Part shown: positions 22,283 through 30,476 of the stretch, piece by piece
How the letters are laid out: the number at the start of each line of letters is the position of its first letter
Numbering within the stretch: the first letter of the stretch is position 1
NCBI GenBank assembly: GCA_023431205.1
Contig: JAEYXQ010000159.1
Coordinates: 1 to 30,476, forward strand
Direction: 5' to 3'
DNA: 30,476 nt
From: Pseudomonadota bacterium
Lineage (GTDB): Bacteria; Pseudomonadota; Alphaproteobacteria; Rhizobiales; Devosiaceae
Made by a program: the position numbers and the translations under genes
Notes under the pieces: model-generated
What the model saw: the letters and a program-made list of their open reading frames with translations, nothing else
Databases searched by the model: none
Told to the model about the DNA's origin: nothing

Positions 22283-23551
22283 ATGGCGCGCAAAGCAGCT
22301 CCTAAAAACATGGACGAAAGCCAGTTCGAGCGCATCCTCGGCAATGCCGGGCAACTGGCGCTGGTATTCGTCGGATTGCTGGCCTTGCTGGTGGCGCTGC
22401 AGGCCGGGCAGGTGTTCCTGGCACCCGTGGCGCTGGCGATCATCATCGGGCTGATGTTCGGACCGGTTGCGGACCGGCTGGAAGGCGTGGGCGTGCCGCC
22501 GGCATTGTCTGCGGGGCTCGTGGTGATCGCGCTGATCGCGATGATCCTGGTGGGCATGGCGCTGTTTGCCGTACCGCTGTCGGACTGGGTGGCCCGCGCG
22601 CCGGTGATGTGGCAGCGGCTGCAGGAACAACTGGCGACGCTGGAGGGGCCGCTGGAAGCGATTGGCTCGTTCCAGTCGCAGCTGAGCTCCATCTTCAAGG
22701 ACGGCAACTCGATGTCCGTCACGGTGGAAGACAATGCGCAGGTGATGACGCTGGCGATGCTGGCGCCGGCCATCGGCGCGCAGGTGCTGATCTTCCTTGC
22801 CAGCCTCTATTTCTTTCTTGCGACGCGCGAGCACATCCGCATCTCGGTGCTGTCGCTGTGCGTCAGCCGCCGCATGCGCTGGCGGACTGCACATGTGTTC
22901 CGCGATGTCGAGGCCAAGGTCAGCCGCTACCTGATCTCGATCACCATCATCAACAGCGGCGTGGCCGTGGCGGTGACGCTGGTGATGTGGGCGATCGGCA
23001 TGCCATCGCCGCTGCTGTGGGGGGCGCTCGCAGGAGTGCTCAACTATATTCCTTATGTGGGCCAGGGGGTGATGATCCTGATCCTCTTGGCGGTCGGGCT
23101 CGGCACCCATACCGAACTGACGGCGATCCTCCTGCCGGTGGCGTGCTATGTCGCCATCAACTTCACCGAAGGGCAGATCATCACCCCGCACTTCATCGGC
23201 CGGACGATGACGCTGAACCCGTTCATCATCTTCCTGTCGATCACCTTCTGGCTGTGGTCGTGGGGACCGGTGGGAGGCCTCGTTGCCGTGCCGAGCCTGC
23301 TGATTGCCCAGTCGCTGCTGCTGCATGCGCTCCCGAGCAAGCCGCTGATGCCGAAGCGGCCGGTGCGCCGGACGCGTAACATGACCGATCGGGAGGCGCT
23401 GCTGGTCAACACCGCACAGGCCATCCGCGAGCAGACCGAAGAGGAAGAGACTGCGGAGCAGAAGGACGGCGAACCGCAAAGCGAGCGCAAGCAGGAGCGC
23501 ATGCTGCCTCCGCAGGGTACGGCGCCGTCGGGGGTTGAGCAGTCGGTGTAG
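22283..23551 (+). CDS. AI-2E family (PerM/TqsA-type) transporter, 422 aa
   Basis: Multi-helix inner-membrane protein of the AI-2E/UPF0118 family, members of which export autoinducer-2 or act as Na+/H+ antiporters or general permeases. Two helices open the core (LALVFVGLLALLVALQAGQ; VALAIIIGLMFGPVADRLE). The conserved C-terminal half has ISVLSL, INSGVAVAVTLVMWAIGMPSP, GALAGVLNYIPYVGQG and EGQIITPHFIGRTMTLNPF. The last 70 residues are soluble, highly charged and Glu/Gln-rich (EQTEEEETAEQKDGE), probably cytosolic. Which substrate it moves is not evident. The KefB-like gene follows by 76 bp. Confidence 0.9.
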   Translation: MARKAAPKNMDESQFERILGNAGQLALVFVGLLALLVALQAGQVFLAPVALAIIIGLMFGPVADRLEGVGVPPALSAGLVVIALIAMILVGMALFAVPLSDWVARAPVMWQRLQEQLATLEGPLEAIGSFQSQLSSIFKDGNSMSVTVEDNAQVMTLAMLAPAIGAQVLIFLASLYFFLATREHIRISVLSLCVSRRMRWRTAHVFRDVEAKVSRYLISITIINSGVAVAVTLVMWAIGMPSPLLWGALAGVLNYIPYVGQGVMILILLAVGLGTHTELTAILLPVACYVAINFTEGQIITPHFIGRTMTLNPFIIFLSITFWLWSWGPVGGLVAVPSLLIAQSLLLHALPSKPLMPKRPVRRTRNMTDREALLVNTAQAIREQTEEEETAEQKDGEPQSERKQERMLPPQGTAPSGVEQSV

Positions 23552-23627
23552 GGCGTCCATGCACGGCCGGCGCTTGACGGCTGCACCGCGCGCCACAACA
23601 TTGCCCTGACCAGCAGGGGAATGAGCG

Positions 23628-25490
23628 TTGGCGGGCGAAGCAGTCGAAGCAGCAGGACACGCCGCCACACACGGGGTCGATCTCGTCCCGATTGTCGCAT
23701 TGCTCGCCAGCGCCGTGATCGCGGTGCCGCTGTTCAAGCGGCTGGGTCTGGGGTCGGTGCTTGGCTATCTCGCCGCCGGGCTGCTCCTCGGACCTTCGGT
23801 CACCGGGATCGTCTCCAACCCCGAGTCGGTGCTGACCATTGCCGAACTCGGCGTGGTGATGTTCCTGTTCATCATCGGGCTCGAGATGGAGCCACGGCGG
23901 CTGTGGGCCCTGCGCAAACAGATCTTCGGGCTTGGCGTGACCCAGGTCGGCACCTGTGGTGCGCTGCTGACCGGCGCCGGCATCGTACTCGGCTTTGAGC
24001 CGGTTGTAGCCTTCATTTTCGGGATGGGGTTCGTCCTCACCTCGACTGCGATCGTCATGCAGATCCTGGGAGAACGCGGCGAACTCGCCAGCGACCACGG
24101 CCAGCGCATGGTGTCGATCCTGCTGCTCGAAGACCTCGCCATCGTGCCGCTGCTGGCGGTGGTGGCGTTCCTCGCGCCGACGCCGAACGAGGATGTGAGC
24201 ATCCTCGAGCGCGTGGTGTCGGTGCTGGTGCCGATCGGGGCGGTGCTGCTGCTGATCTTCCTGGGGCGCCGGATCATGAACCCGTTGTTCCGGGCGCTTG
24301 CCGCCAGCAAGCTGCGCGAGGTGATGACGGCAGCGGCGCTCCTGGTGATCCTCGGCGCGGCGCTGCTGTTCCAGGCGAGCGGGCTGTCCACGGCGATGGG
24401 TGCATTCCTCGCCGGCGTCTTGCTGTCGACCTCGTCGTTCAAGCACCAGCTGGAAGCCGATGTGGAGCCGTTCCGCGGCATCCTGCTTGGGCTGTTCTTT
24501 CTGGCCGTGGGCATGTCGCTCGACCTCGGGGTGGTGGCCGACAGCTGGCAGATCATCGCCCTCAGCGTCCTTGTCTTCATGCTGATCAAGGCGGGAGCAA
24601 TCTATGCGATCGCCAGGATGCTGCGGTCCAGCCATGGCGAGGCGCTGGAGCGGGCAGTGCTGATGGGGCAGGGCGGTGAGTTCGCCTTTGTGCTCTACAC
24701 CACTGCGGTTGCCAACAGGCTGATCGACGGGCCCACCAATGCGGTGTTCACGGCAACCGTCATCGTCTCGATGATCCTGACGCCGTTCGCGATCATCGGG
24801 CTGCGCTATGTGATGCCGCAGGCGGACGGTCCATCGCTCGAGGGCGTCGAACCTGCACAGGGCCTGACAGCCAGCGTGCTGATCATCGGGTTCGGCCGGT
24901 TCGGCCAGATCGCCAGCCAGCCGCTGCTGGCGCGGAAGCATTCGGTCTCGATCATCGACAACGATCCGGAGATGATCCGCGCCGCGGCGCAGCTCGGCTT
25001 CAAGGTCTACTACGGCGATGGCACCCGGCTCGATATCCTGCATGCAGCGGGCGCGGCGACCGCCGACGTGATTCTGGTGTGCACCGACGCCAAGGAACAG
25101 ACCACGCGCATTGCCGAACTGCTGCGCGAGCAGTTCCCGCTGGCCCGGGTGATGGCTCGTGCCTATGACCGTGGCCACGCCATCGAACTGGTGAAGGCGG
25201 GGGTGGACTACCAGGTTCGTGAGCTGTTTGAATCTGCCGTGGCTTTTGGCGGTAAAGCCATCCGCCGGCTGGGGGCCAGTGACGAGGAGGCGGCTGAGGT
25301 GGTGGAGGGCGTAAGGAGCCGCGACCGGCAGCGCTTTGAATTGCAACTGGCGGGCGAAGACTGGCGCTCGCTCGGGCGACTGTTGCTCAGCAATGCCGAA
25401 GACCAGGCGCGCGAGAGCGGCATGCCTCCCCGCTCTCCCAATTCACCGAGGGATGCCGACCCGGCTGGAGCGCCCGGCACGCCGCCTTGA
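23628..25490 (+). CDS. KefB-like CPA2 monovalent cation:proton antiporter with RCK domain, 620 aa
   Basis: Inner-membrane K+ or Na+ efflux antiporter. The membrane part (about residues 20-395) has KRLGLGSVLGYLAAGLLLGPS, FLFIIGLEMEPRRLW, TSTAIVMQILGE, and QGGEFAFVLY as in Kef proteins. A TrkA-N/RCK nucleotide-binding domain follows at about 418-535, with GFGRFGQ and DNDPEMIRAAAQLG. A Pro-rich tail ends the protein. It starts at TTG 23628 with AGGGGA 7-8 nt upstream; no in-frame ATG precedes the first helix, and the ATG at 23621 is out of frame. In KefB/KefC the RCK domain binds glutathione adducts; that control is not proven here. No KefF/KefG partner is adjacent. Confidence 0.92.
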   Translation: MAGEAVEAAGHAATHGVDLVPIVALLASAVIAVPLFKRLGLGSVLGYLAAGLLLGPSVTGIVSNPESVLTIAELGVVMFLFIIGLEMEPRRLWALRKQIFGLGVTQVGTCGALLTGAGIVLGFEPVVAFIFGMGFVLTSTAIVMQILGERGELASDHGQRMVSILLLEDLAIVPLLAVVAFLAPTPNEDVSILERVVSVLVPIGAVLLLIFLGRRIMNPLFRALAASKLREVMTAAALLVILGAALLFQASGLSTAMGAFLAGVLLSTSSFKHQLEADVEPFRGILLGLFFLAVGMSLDLGVVADSWQIIALSVLVFMLIKAGAIYAIARMLRSSHGEALERAVLMGQGGEFAFVLYTTAVANRLIDGPTNAVFTATVIVSMILTPFAIIGLRYVMPQADGPSLEGVEPAQGLTASVLIIGFGRFGQIASQPLLARKHSVSIIDNDPEMIRAAAQLGFKVYYGDGTRLDILHAAGAATADVILVCTDAKEQTTRIAELLREQFPLARVMARAYDRGHAIELVKAGVDYQVRELFESAVAFGGKAIRRLGASDEEAAEVVEGVRSRDRQRFELQLAGEDWRSLGRLLLSNAEDQARESGMPPRSPNSPRDADPAGAPGTPP

Positions 25491-25572
25491 CGGGGCTTCC
25501 GCCTGCCGGAATTAAGTGCAAGACTGACAGTAACAGAGGGGAAGCTGTTCGTCATGGAACCTGGACTGCCAT

Positions 25573-28056
25573 ATGCCGCAAAAGCCACTCGTCACCGACG
25601 CGCCGACCCCCGGCCCGGGCGCTCCTACCGCTGAGGCGCTTCAGGCCGAAATCCTTGAAAGGCTGATCTACTCCGTCGGCAAGGACCCGGTGGTCGCCCG
25701 GCCGCACGACTGGCTCGAGGCGACGATCCTGGCGGTGCGCGATCGGGTGATGGACCGCTGGATGGAGTCCTCGCGCGAGACCTGGCGCACATCCAGGAAG
25801 CGCGTCTACTATCTCAGCCTCGAATTCCTGATCGGCCGGCTCATGCGCGACGCGATGAGCAATGTCGGGCTGATGGAGCCGGTGCGGCAGGCGCTGAAGA
25901 ACCTCAAGGTCGACCTTGGCGACCTCATCGATCTCGAACCGGACGCGGCGCTCGGCAATGGTGGCCTGGGCCGGCTGGCGGCGTGCTTCCTTGAGTCGAT
26001 GTCGACCCTGAAGATCCCGGCCTATGGCTACGGCATCCGGTATGTGCACGGGCTGTTCCGGCAGGAGATGAGCGAAGGCTGGCAGGTCGAACTGCCGGAG
26101 GAATGGCTTGCCCACGGCAATCCGTGGGAGTTCGAGCGGCGCGAGAGCGCCTACGAGATCGGCTTCGGCGGCCATGTCGAGCCGGTGACCGACCCGGACG
26201 GCGCGGTACGCCAGGAGTGGCGGCCAAACGACCATCTGCTGGCGGTGGCCTACGACACGCCGATCGTTGGCTGGCGCGGAGCGAGGGTCAACACGCTGCG
26301 CCTGTGGAGCGCGCAGCCGATCGATCCGATCCTGCTCGACAAGTTCAACTCCGGCGACCATATCGGCGCGCTCGAGGAAAGCGCGCGGGCGGAAGCGATC
26401 ACGCGTGTGCTCTATCCGGCGGATTCGACCGCTGCCGGCCAGGAACTGCGGCTGCGCCAGGAGTTCTTTTTCTCCTCGGCATCGCTGCAGGACATCGTGC
26501 GGCGCCACCTGCAGCACTATGGCGACCTCGGCTCGCTGCCTGACAAGGTGGCCATCCAGCTCAACGACACCCATCCGGCGATTTCGATCGCCGAGATGAT
26601 GCGGATCCTTGTCGACCTCAATGGCCTCAAATGGGCCGACGCCTGGCGGCTGACGCGCGGCACGTTCGGCTACACCAACCACACGCTGCTGCCCGAGGCG
26701 CTGGAAAGCTGGCCAGTGTCGCTGATGGAGCGGCTGCTGCCGCGGCACATGCAGATCATCTACCAGATCAACGCCGATGTTCTCGCCGAAGCGCGGCAGC
26801 GGGCCCGGTTCAACGACGCGCAGGTTGCCAGCGTGTCGCTGATCGACGAGAATGGCGGCCGCCGCGTTCGCATGGGCCAGCTGGCGTTCGTCGGCTCGCA
26901 CTCGATCAATGGCGTGTCGGCGCTGCATACCGAACTGATGAAGCAGACGGTGTTCGCCGACCTGCACAAGCTCTATCCCGAGCGGATCAACAACAAGACC
27001 AACGGCATCACCCCGCGACGCTGGCTGATGCAGTGCAACCCGGACCTGACGCGGCTGATCGGCGATCGGATCGGGCAGGGGTTCTTCGACAACATCAACC
27101 TGCTGCGGGGGCTCGACGCTCACGCCGACGATCCAACCTTCCAGGATCAGTTCGCGGCGGTGAAGTTCGCCAACAAGGAACGGCTGGCCAAACTCATCAA
27201 GGCGCGGCTCAACGTCACGGTGTCACCCGAGGCGCTGTTCGACGTGCAGATCAAGCGCATCCACGAATACAAGCGGCAACTGCTGAACATCATCCAAGCC
27301 GTTGCGATGTATGACGAAATTCGCGCTCACCCGGAACGGGATTTCGTGCCGCGCGTTAAGGTGTTCGCAGGCAAGGCGGCACCGGGGTACTGGAACGCCA
27401 AGCTCATCATCAAACTGATCAACGACGTCGCCAAGGTCATCAATAATGACCCGGCGGTGCGCGGGCTGCTCAAGGTGGTGTTCCTGCCCAACTACAATGT
27501 GAGCCTTGCAGAGATGATCGTGCCCGCCGCCGACCTTTCGGAACGGATTTCGACAGCCGGCATGGAGGCCTCCGGCACGGGCAACATGAAGTTCATGGCC
27601 AATGGTGCGGTGACCATCGGGACGATGGATGGCGCCAATGTCGAGATGCACAAGGAAGTGGGGCCGGAGAACATCGTCATCTTCGGCATGTCGGCGGACG
27701 AGGTGAACGACAGGCGGGCCCGCAGCGAGGTGCCACGGTCGGCCATCGACAAGTCGCCGCGGCTCAAGGAAGCGCTTGAGTCGATTTCGTCCGGCGTGTT
27801 CTCACCGGACGACCCCAACCGCTACCGCGACCTGATCGGCGGGCTCTACGACCATGACTGGTTCATGGTGGCCCGGGACTTCGATGCCTATGACAGGGCG
27901 CAGGATCAGGTGAACGAACTTTGGCTCGACCGAAAGCGTTGGTACGGCATGGCGGTGCGAAACACCGCGCATGTGGGCTTCTTCTCCTCGGACCGCACCA
28001 TCAGCCAGTACGCGGCGGAAATCTGGGGCGCCGGAGGTGATCTGCCGGTGAGTTGA
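25573..28056 (+). CDS. glgP: Glycogen/alpha-glucan phosphorylase, 827 aa
   Basis: Releases glucose-1-phosphate from glycogen chain ends using inorganic phosphate. The PLP cofactor lysine is Lys673 in SGTGNMKFMANGA, followed by the diagnostic TIGTMDGANVE. Other family marks are LSLEFLIGRLM, ALGNGGLGRLAACF, GYGIRYVHGLFRQ and QLNDTHPAISIAEMM. Full-length for bacterial enzymes. The ATG at 25573 gives MPQKPLVTDAP; the upstream ATG at 25554 is out of frame, and the ribosome site is weak. It opens a glg cluster with glgB 40 bp behind and glgC next, so synthesis and breakdown are encoded together. Confidence 0.97.
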   Translation: MPQKPLVTDAPTPGPGAPTAEALQAEILERLIYSVGKDPVVARPHDWLEATILAVRDRVMDRWMESSRETWRTSRKRVYYLSLEFLIGRLMRDAMSNVGLMEPVRQALKNLKVDLGDLIDLEPDAALGNGGLGRLAACFLESMSTLKIPAYGYGIRYVHGLFRQEMSEGWQVELPEEWLAHGNPWEFERRESAYEIGFGGHVEPVTDPDGAVRQEWRPNDHLLAVAYDTPIVGWRGARVNTLRLWSAQPIDPILLDKFNSGDHIGALEESARAEAITRVLYPADSTAAGQELRLRQEFFFSSASLQDIVRRHLQHYGDLGSLPDKVAIQLNDTHPAISIAEMMRILVDLNGLKWADAWRLTRGTFGYTNHTLLPEALESWPVSLMERLLPRHMQIIYQINADVLAEARQRARFNDAQVASVSLIDENGGRRVRMGQLAFVGSHSINGVSALHTELMKQTVFADLHKLYPERINNKTNGITPRRWLMQCNPDLTRLIGDRIGQGFFDNINLLRGLDAHADDPTFQDQFAAVKFANKERLAKLIKARLNVTVSPEALFDVQIKRIHEYKRQLLNIIQAVAMYDEIRAHPERDFVPRVKVFAGKAAPGYWNAKLIIKLINDVAKVINNDPAVRGLLKVVFLPNYNVSLAEMIVPAADLSERISTAGMEASGTGNMKFMANGAVTIGTMDGANVEMHKEVGPENIVIFGMSADEVNDRRARSEVPRSAIDKSPRLKEALESISSGVFSPDDPNRYRDLIGGLYDHDWFMVARDFDAYDRAQDQVNELWLDRKRWYGMAVRNTAHVGFFSSDRTISQYAAEIWGAGGDLPVS

Positions 28057-28096
28057 CCGGAAGGCACCACGAAGTTTGTGACGGGGGAGTGGGCGG

Positions 28097-30286
28097 GTGA
28101 CCAAAGAAAGCTGGCAAGCGGATAGTCGGGAAGTGGAGGCGGTGGTGGCGGGACGCCACGCCAACCCATTCGCTTTCCTGGGCTTGCAGGAGGTGGACGG
28201 ACAGTGGCTGCTGCGGGCCTTTATTCCGCATGCCGAGTTCGTCGACGCCTTCACGCTCGATGGACAGCCGCTCGGTCACCTTATCCCGCGCCACTCTGAC
28301 GGGTTCTTCGAAGGCAAGGTCGATGTCGACCGGCGCCAGCCGATCCGCTATCGCGCCCGCAATGCCGGTGGCGAATGGGATGTGTATGATCCCTATTCGT
28401 TCGGGCCGGTGCTCGGGCCGATGGACGACTATTATATCGGCGAAGGCAGCCATCTGAGGCTGTTCGACAAGCTCGGCGCCCACGAGATGGAGTTCGAGGG
28501 AATCCACGGTACTCATTTCGCGGTGTGGGCTCCCAATGCCCAGCGGGTGAGCGTCGTCGGACTCTTCAACGAGTGGGATGGCCGGCGGCACCCGATGCGG
28601 AACCGCAACGGCATCTGGGAAGTGTTCATCCCGGTGCTGGGGACGGGAACGCTCTACAAATACGAGATCGTGGCCCGCGACGGCACGGTGCTGCCGCTGA
28701 AGGCCGATCCGTTTGCACGACAGTCCGAGCTGCGCCCGCGCACAGCATCGGTCGTGCCGGATCCGACGCCCTTCACCTGGACCGACCAGCGCTACATGGA
28801 AGAGCGGGCGCTCAAGGACTGGCGGCGTACGCCGATGTCGATCTACGAGGTGCACCTTGGCAGCTGGCGCCGGCGGGCCGATGGCGGCTTTCTCACCTAT
28901 GCCCAGCTGGCCGAGCAACTGGTGCCCTATGCTGCGGACATGGGGTACACCCATATCGAATTGATGCCGATCTCCGAGCACCCGTTTGATCCGAGCTGGG
29001 GCTACCAGCCGACGGGGCTTTACGCGCCGACGGCGCGGCACGGCGAGCCGGCGGATTTCGCCCGCTTCGTGAATGCGGCGCATGAGGCCGGGCTCGGGGT
29101 GATCCTCGACTGGGTGCCGGCGCATTTCCCGACCGACGCACATGGGCTGGCACGCTTCGACGGCACCGCGCTCTACGAGCACGAAGACCCGCGCCTCGGC
29201 TACCATCCGGACTGGAACACGGCGATCTACAATTTCGGGCGCAAGGAGGTGCAGAGCTTCCTGCTCAACAATGCGCTCTACTGGCTCGAGACCTTCCACA
29301 TCGACGGGCTGCGCGTCGATGCCGTGGCGTCGATGCTCTACCTCGACTACTCGCGCAATCCGGGGCAGTGGGTGCCCAACAAGCACGGCGGTAATGAGAA
29401 CCTCGAGGCCGTCGAGTTCCTCAAGCGGGTGAACACCGAGGTTTATCGGCTGCACCCCGGCGCCTTCATGATCGCCGAGGAGTCGACCTCCTGGCCCGGC
29501 GTCAGCCATCCGGCCTATGCCGGCGGGCTGGGTTTCGGGTTCAAATGGAACATGGGCTGGATGAACGATACGCTGCGCTACATGCGCCGCGAGCCGATCC
29601 ATCGGAAGTTCCACCATCACGACCTCACCTTCGGCATGGTCTATGCCTTCAGCGAGAACTTCGTGCTGCCGCTGAGCCACGACGAAGTGGTGCACGGCAA
29701 GCGTTCGCTGCTGGCGAAGATGCCGGGTGACGACTGGCAGCAGTTTGCCAACCTCAGGGCCTATTACGCCATGATGTGGGGGCATCCGGGCAAGAAGCTC
29801 CTGTTCATGGGGCAGGAATTCGCGCAGCGCGAAGAGTGGTCGGAGAGCCGCGCCCTCGACTGGTGGCTGCTGGACGCCGGCATGCATGAAGGGGTGCGCC
29901 GGCTGGTGACCGACCTCAACGTCGCCTACCGGAGCCTGCCGGCCCTGCATGCACGCGACTGCGAACCGGAAGGCTTTGAGTGGGCGATCGGCAACGACCA
30001 GCAGAACTCGGTGCTGGCCTTCGTGCGCAAGGCGCCAGGGGCCGATCCGGTGCTGGTGATCAGCAATCTCACCCCGGTGCCCCGCGAGGACTATTGCGTG
30101 CCGCTGCCGCAGGCCGGCCGCTGGGTGGAGCGCATCAACACCGATGCCGGATGGTACTCCGGTTCGAATACCGGCAACCAGGGCGGTGTTGCCGCGTATC
30201 CTGTCGAGGGGCGCCATTGGCCGGCAGAGGCCAAGGTGTTCCTGCCGCCGCTTTCGACACTGTTCCTGAAATACGAGCCGGACTGA
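28097..30286 (+). CDS. glgB: 1,4-alpha-glucan branching enzyme, 729 aa
   Basis: GH13 enzyme that cuts alpha-1,4 chains and re-joins them by alpha-1,6 bonds. An N-terminal CBM48-type region (about 10-210) includes GTHFAVWAPNAQRVSVVG and FNEWDGRRHPMR. The catalytic barrel has nucleophile Asp408 (GLRVDAVASMLY), acid/base Glu461 (IAEESTSWPGV; 53 residues apart, as in E. coli Asp405/Glu458) and the transition-state Asp in LSHDEVVHGKRSLL. The beta-sandwich tail ends in FLPPLSTLFLKYEPD. It begins with GTG 28097 behind GGGGGAG; the length matches E. coli GlgB (728). Confidence 0.97.
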   Translation: MTKESWQADSREVEAVVAGRHANPFAFLGLQEVDGQWLLRAFIPHAEFVDAFTLDGQPLGHLIPRHSDGFFEGKVDVDRRQPIRYRARNAGGEWDVYDPYSFGPVLGPMDDYYIGEGSHLRLFDKLGAHEMEFEGIHGTHFAVWAPNAQRVSVVGLFNEWDGRRHPMRNRNGIWEVFIPVLGTGTLYKYEIVARDGTVLPLKADPFARQSELRPRTASVVPDPTPFTWTDQRYMEERALKDWRRTPMSIYEVHLGSWRRRADGGFLTYAQLAEQLVPYAADMGYTHIELMPISEHPFDPSWGYQPTGLYAPTARHGEPADFARFVNAAHEAGLGVILDWVPAHFPTDAHGLARFDGTALYEHEDPRLGYHPDWNTAIYNFGRKEVQSFLLNNALYWLETFHIDGLRVDAVASMLYLDYSRNPGQWVPNKHGGNENLEAVEFLKRVNTEVYRLHPGAFMIAEESTSWPGVSHPAYAGGLGFGFKWNMGWMNDTLRYMRREPIHRKFHHHDLTFGMVYAFSENFVLPLSHDEVVHGKRSLLAKMPGDDWQQFANLRAYYAMMWGHPGKKLLFMGQEFAQREEWSESRALDWWLLDAGMHEGVRRLVTDLNVAYRSLPALHARDCEPEGFEWAIGNDQQNSVLAFVRKAPGADPVLVISNLTPVPREDYCVPLPQAGRWVERINTDAGWYSGSNTGNQGGVAAYPVEGRHWPAEAKVFLPPLSTLFLKYEPD

Positions 30287-30330
30287 ACGGCTCGCCAACA
30301 AAGCTCCCGGGGTGGAGGAGGAAAAGGACA

Positions 30331-30476
30331 ATGGCTGACTACAGGGTACCATCGCCGCTGGCTCGCGAAACCATGGCCTATGTGCTGGCCGGTGGCCGCG
30401 GCACGCGCCTGATGGAACTGACCGACCGCCGGGCCAAGCCGGCCGTCTATTTCGGCGGCAAGTCGCGCATCATCGA
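30331..30476 (+). CDS. glgC: Glucose-1-phosphate adenylyltransferase, N-terminal part (runs off the right edge)
   Basis: Forms ADP-glucose, the donor for glycogen synthase, from glucose-1-phosphate and ATP. Only about 48 residues are in view. The nucleotidyltransferase signature LAGGRGTRLMELTDRRAKPAV starts near residue 19; here AGGRGTRL and RRAKPAVYFGGK are clear. This N-terminal Arg/Lys pattern is that of GlgC rather than GalU or RfbA. ATG 30331 has GGAGGAGGAAAAGG directly upstream, 44 bp after the glgB stop. It is in operon order with glgP and glgB; glgA is expected beyond the window. Confidence 0.95.
   Translation, partial: MADYRVPSPLARETMAYVLAGGRGTRLMELTDRRAKPAVYFGGKSRII

Noticed and set aside
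23406..25346. Minus-strand frame of 646 codons
   Set aside because: Antisense of the KefB-like gene; composition is His/Asp/Arg-rich, as expected of a shadow.
25525..25545. CTGACAG/TAACAG before glgP as a possible Pho box
   Set aside because: The two halves abut without the 4-bp spacer.
25552..27123. Long open frame of 523 codons on the minus strand
   Set aside because: It is the antisense shadow of glgP, whose motifs and PLP lysine are unmistakable; the antisense product is Arg/His/Gln-rich with no family pattern.
28001..30352. Very long open frame of 783 codons on the minus strand
   Set aside because: Antisense shadow of glgB in GC-rich DNA; the sense strand carries all catalytic residues.

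Overview
The window is high-GC DNA (clearly above 60 % G+C in most genes) from an alphaproteobacterium. An HWE-type histidine kinase, a PstA with the extended DUF3333-type N-terminus, a PcaR-like IclR regulator and a glgP-glgB-glgC cluster point to Hyphomicrobiales, perhaps near Devosia. That placement is inference from gene content, not from a marker gene.

Layout. (1) 2-1720: an MFS_3-type exporter with an ABM-like soluble tail, open to the left edge. (2) 1795-5976: a scarred, visibly lower-GC accessory stretch. It holds the tail of a broken alpha/beta hydrolase, an unclassified coding remnant, a LysR regulator split by a complete IS5-family element (16-bp inverted repeats, 4-bp AGCT target duplication), a divergent secreted protein with two ABM-like domains, and the frameshifted tail of a large serine recombinase. 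(3) 5977-8338: a soluble PAS-HWE kinase with a single-domain response regulator, then a leaderless-looking arsR-SRPBCC operon whose operator palindrome spans its own start codon. (4) 8352-14798: the phosphate operon pstS-pstC-pstA-pstB-phoU-phoB on the minus strand, with a Pho box upstream of pstS and an intercistronic hairpin after pstS; no phoR is present here. (5) 14891-18642: an IclR regulator, a 615-residue secreted Asp/Gly-repeat protein of unknown function, a DUF4326 protein, a small anchored acidic protein and a SIR2-like N-terminal scrap abutting a CAU-anticodon tRNA. (6) 18765-25490: LysE exporter, ABC-F ATPase, nucleoside hydrolase, AI-2E-family permease and a KefB-like antiporter. 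(7) 25573-30476: glgP, glgB and the start of glgC.

How the parts work together. PstS captures phosphate, PstC/PstA form the channel, PstB supplies ATP hydrolysis, PhoU links transport to signalling and PhoB activates the operon at the Pho box. GlgC makes ADP-glucose, GlgB adds branches and GlgP releases glucose-1-phosphate. The most unusual items are the repeat-rich secreted protein (15841-17688), the LysR::IS plus tandem-ABM locus with its three half-site LysR box, the arsR promoter/operator/start-codon overlap, and the SIR2 remnant touching the tRNA 3' end. I did not find a complete new multi-gene system.
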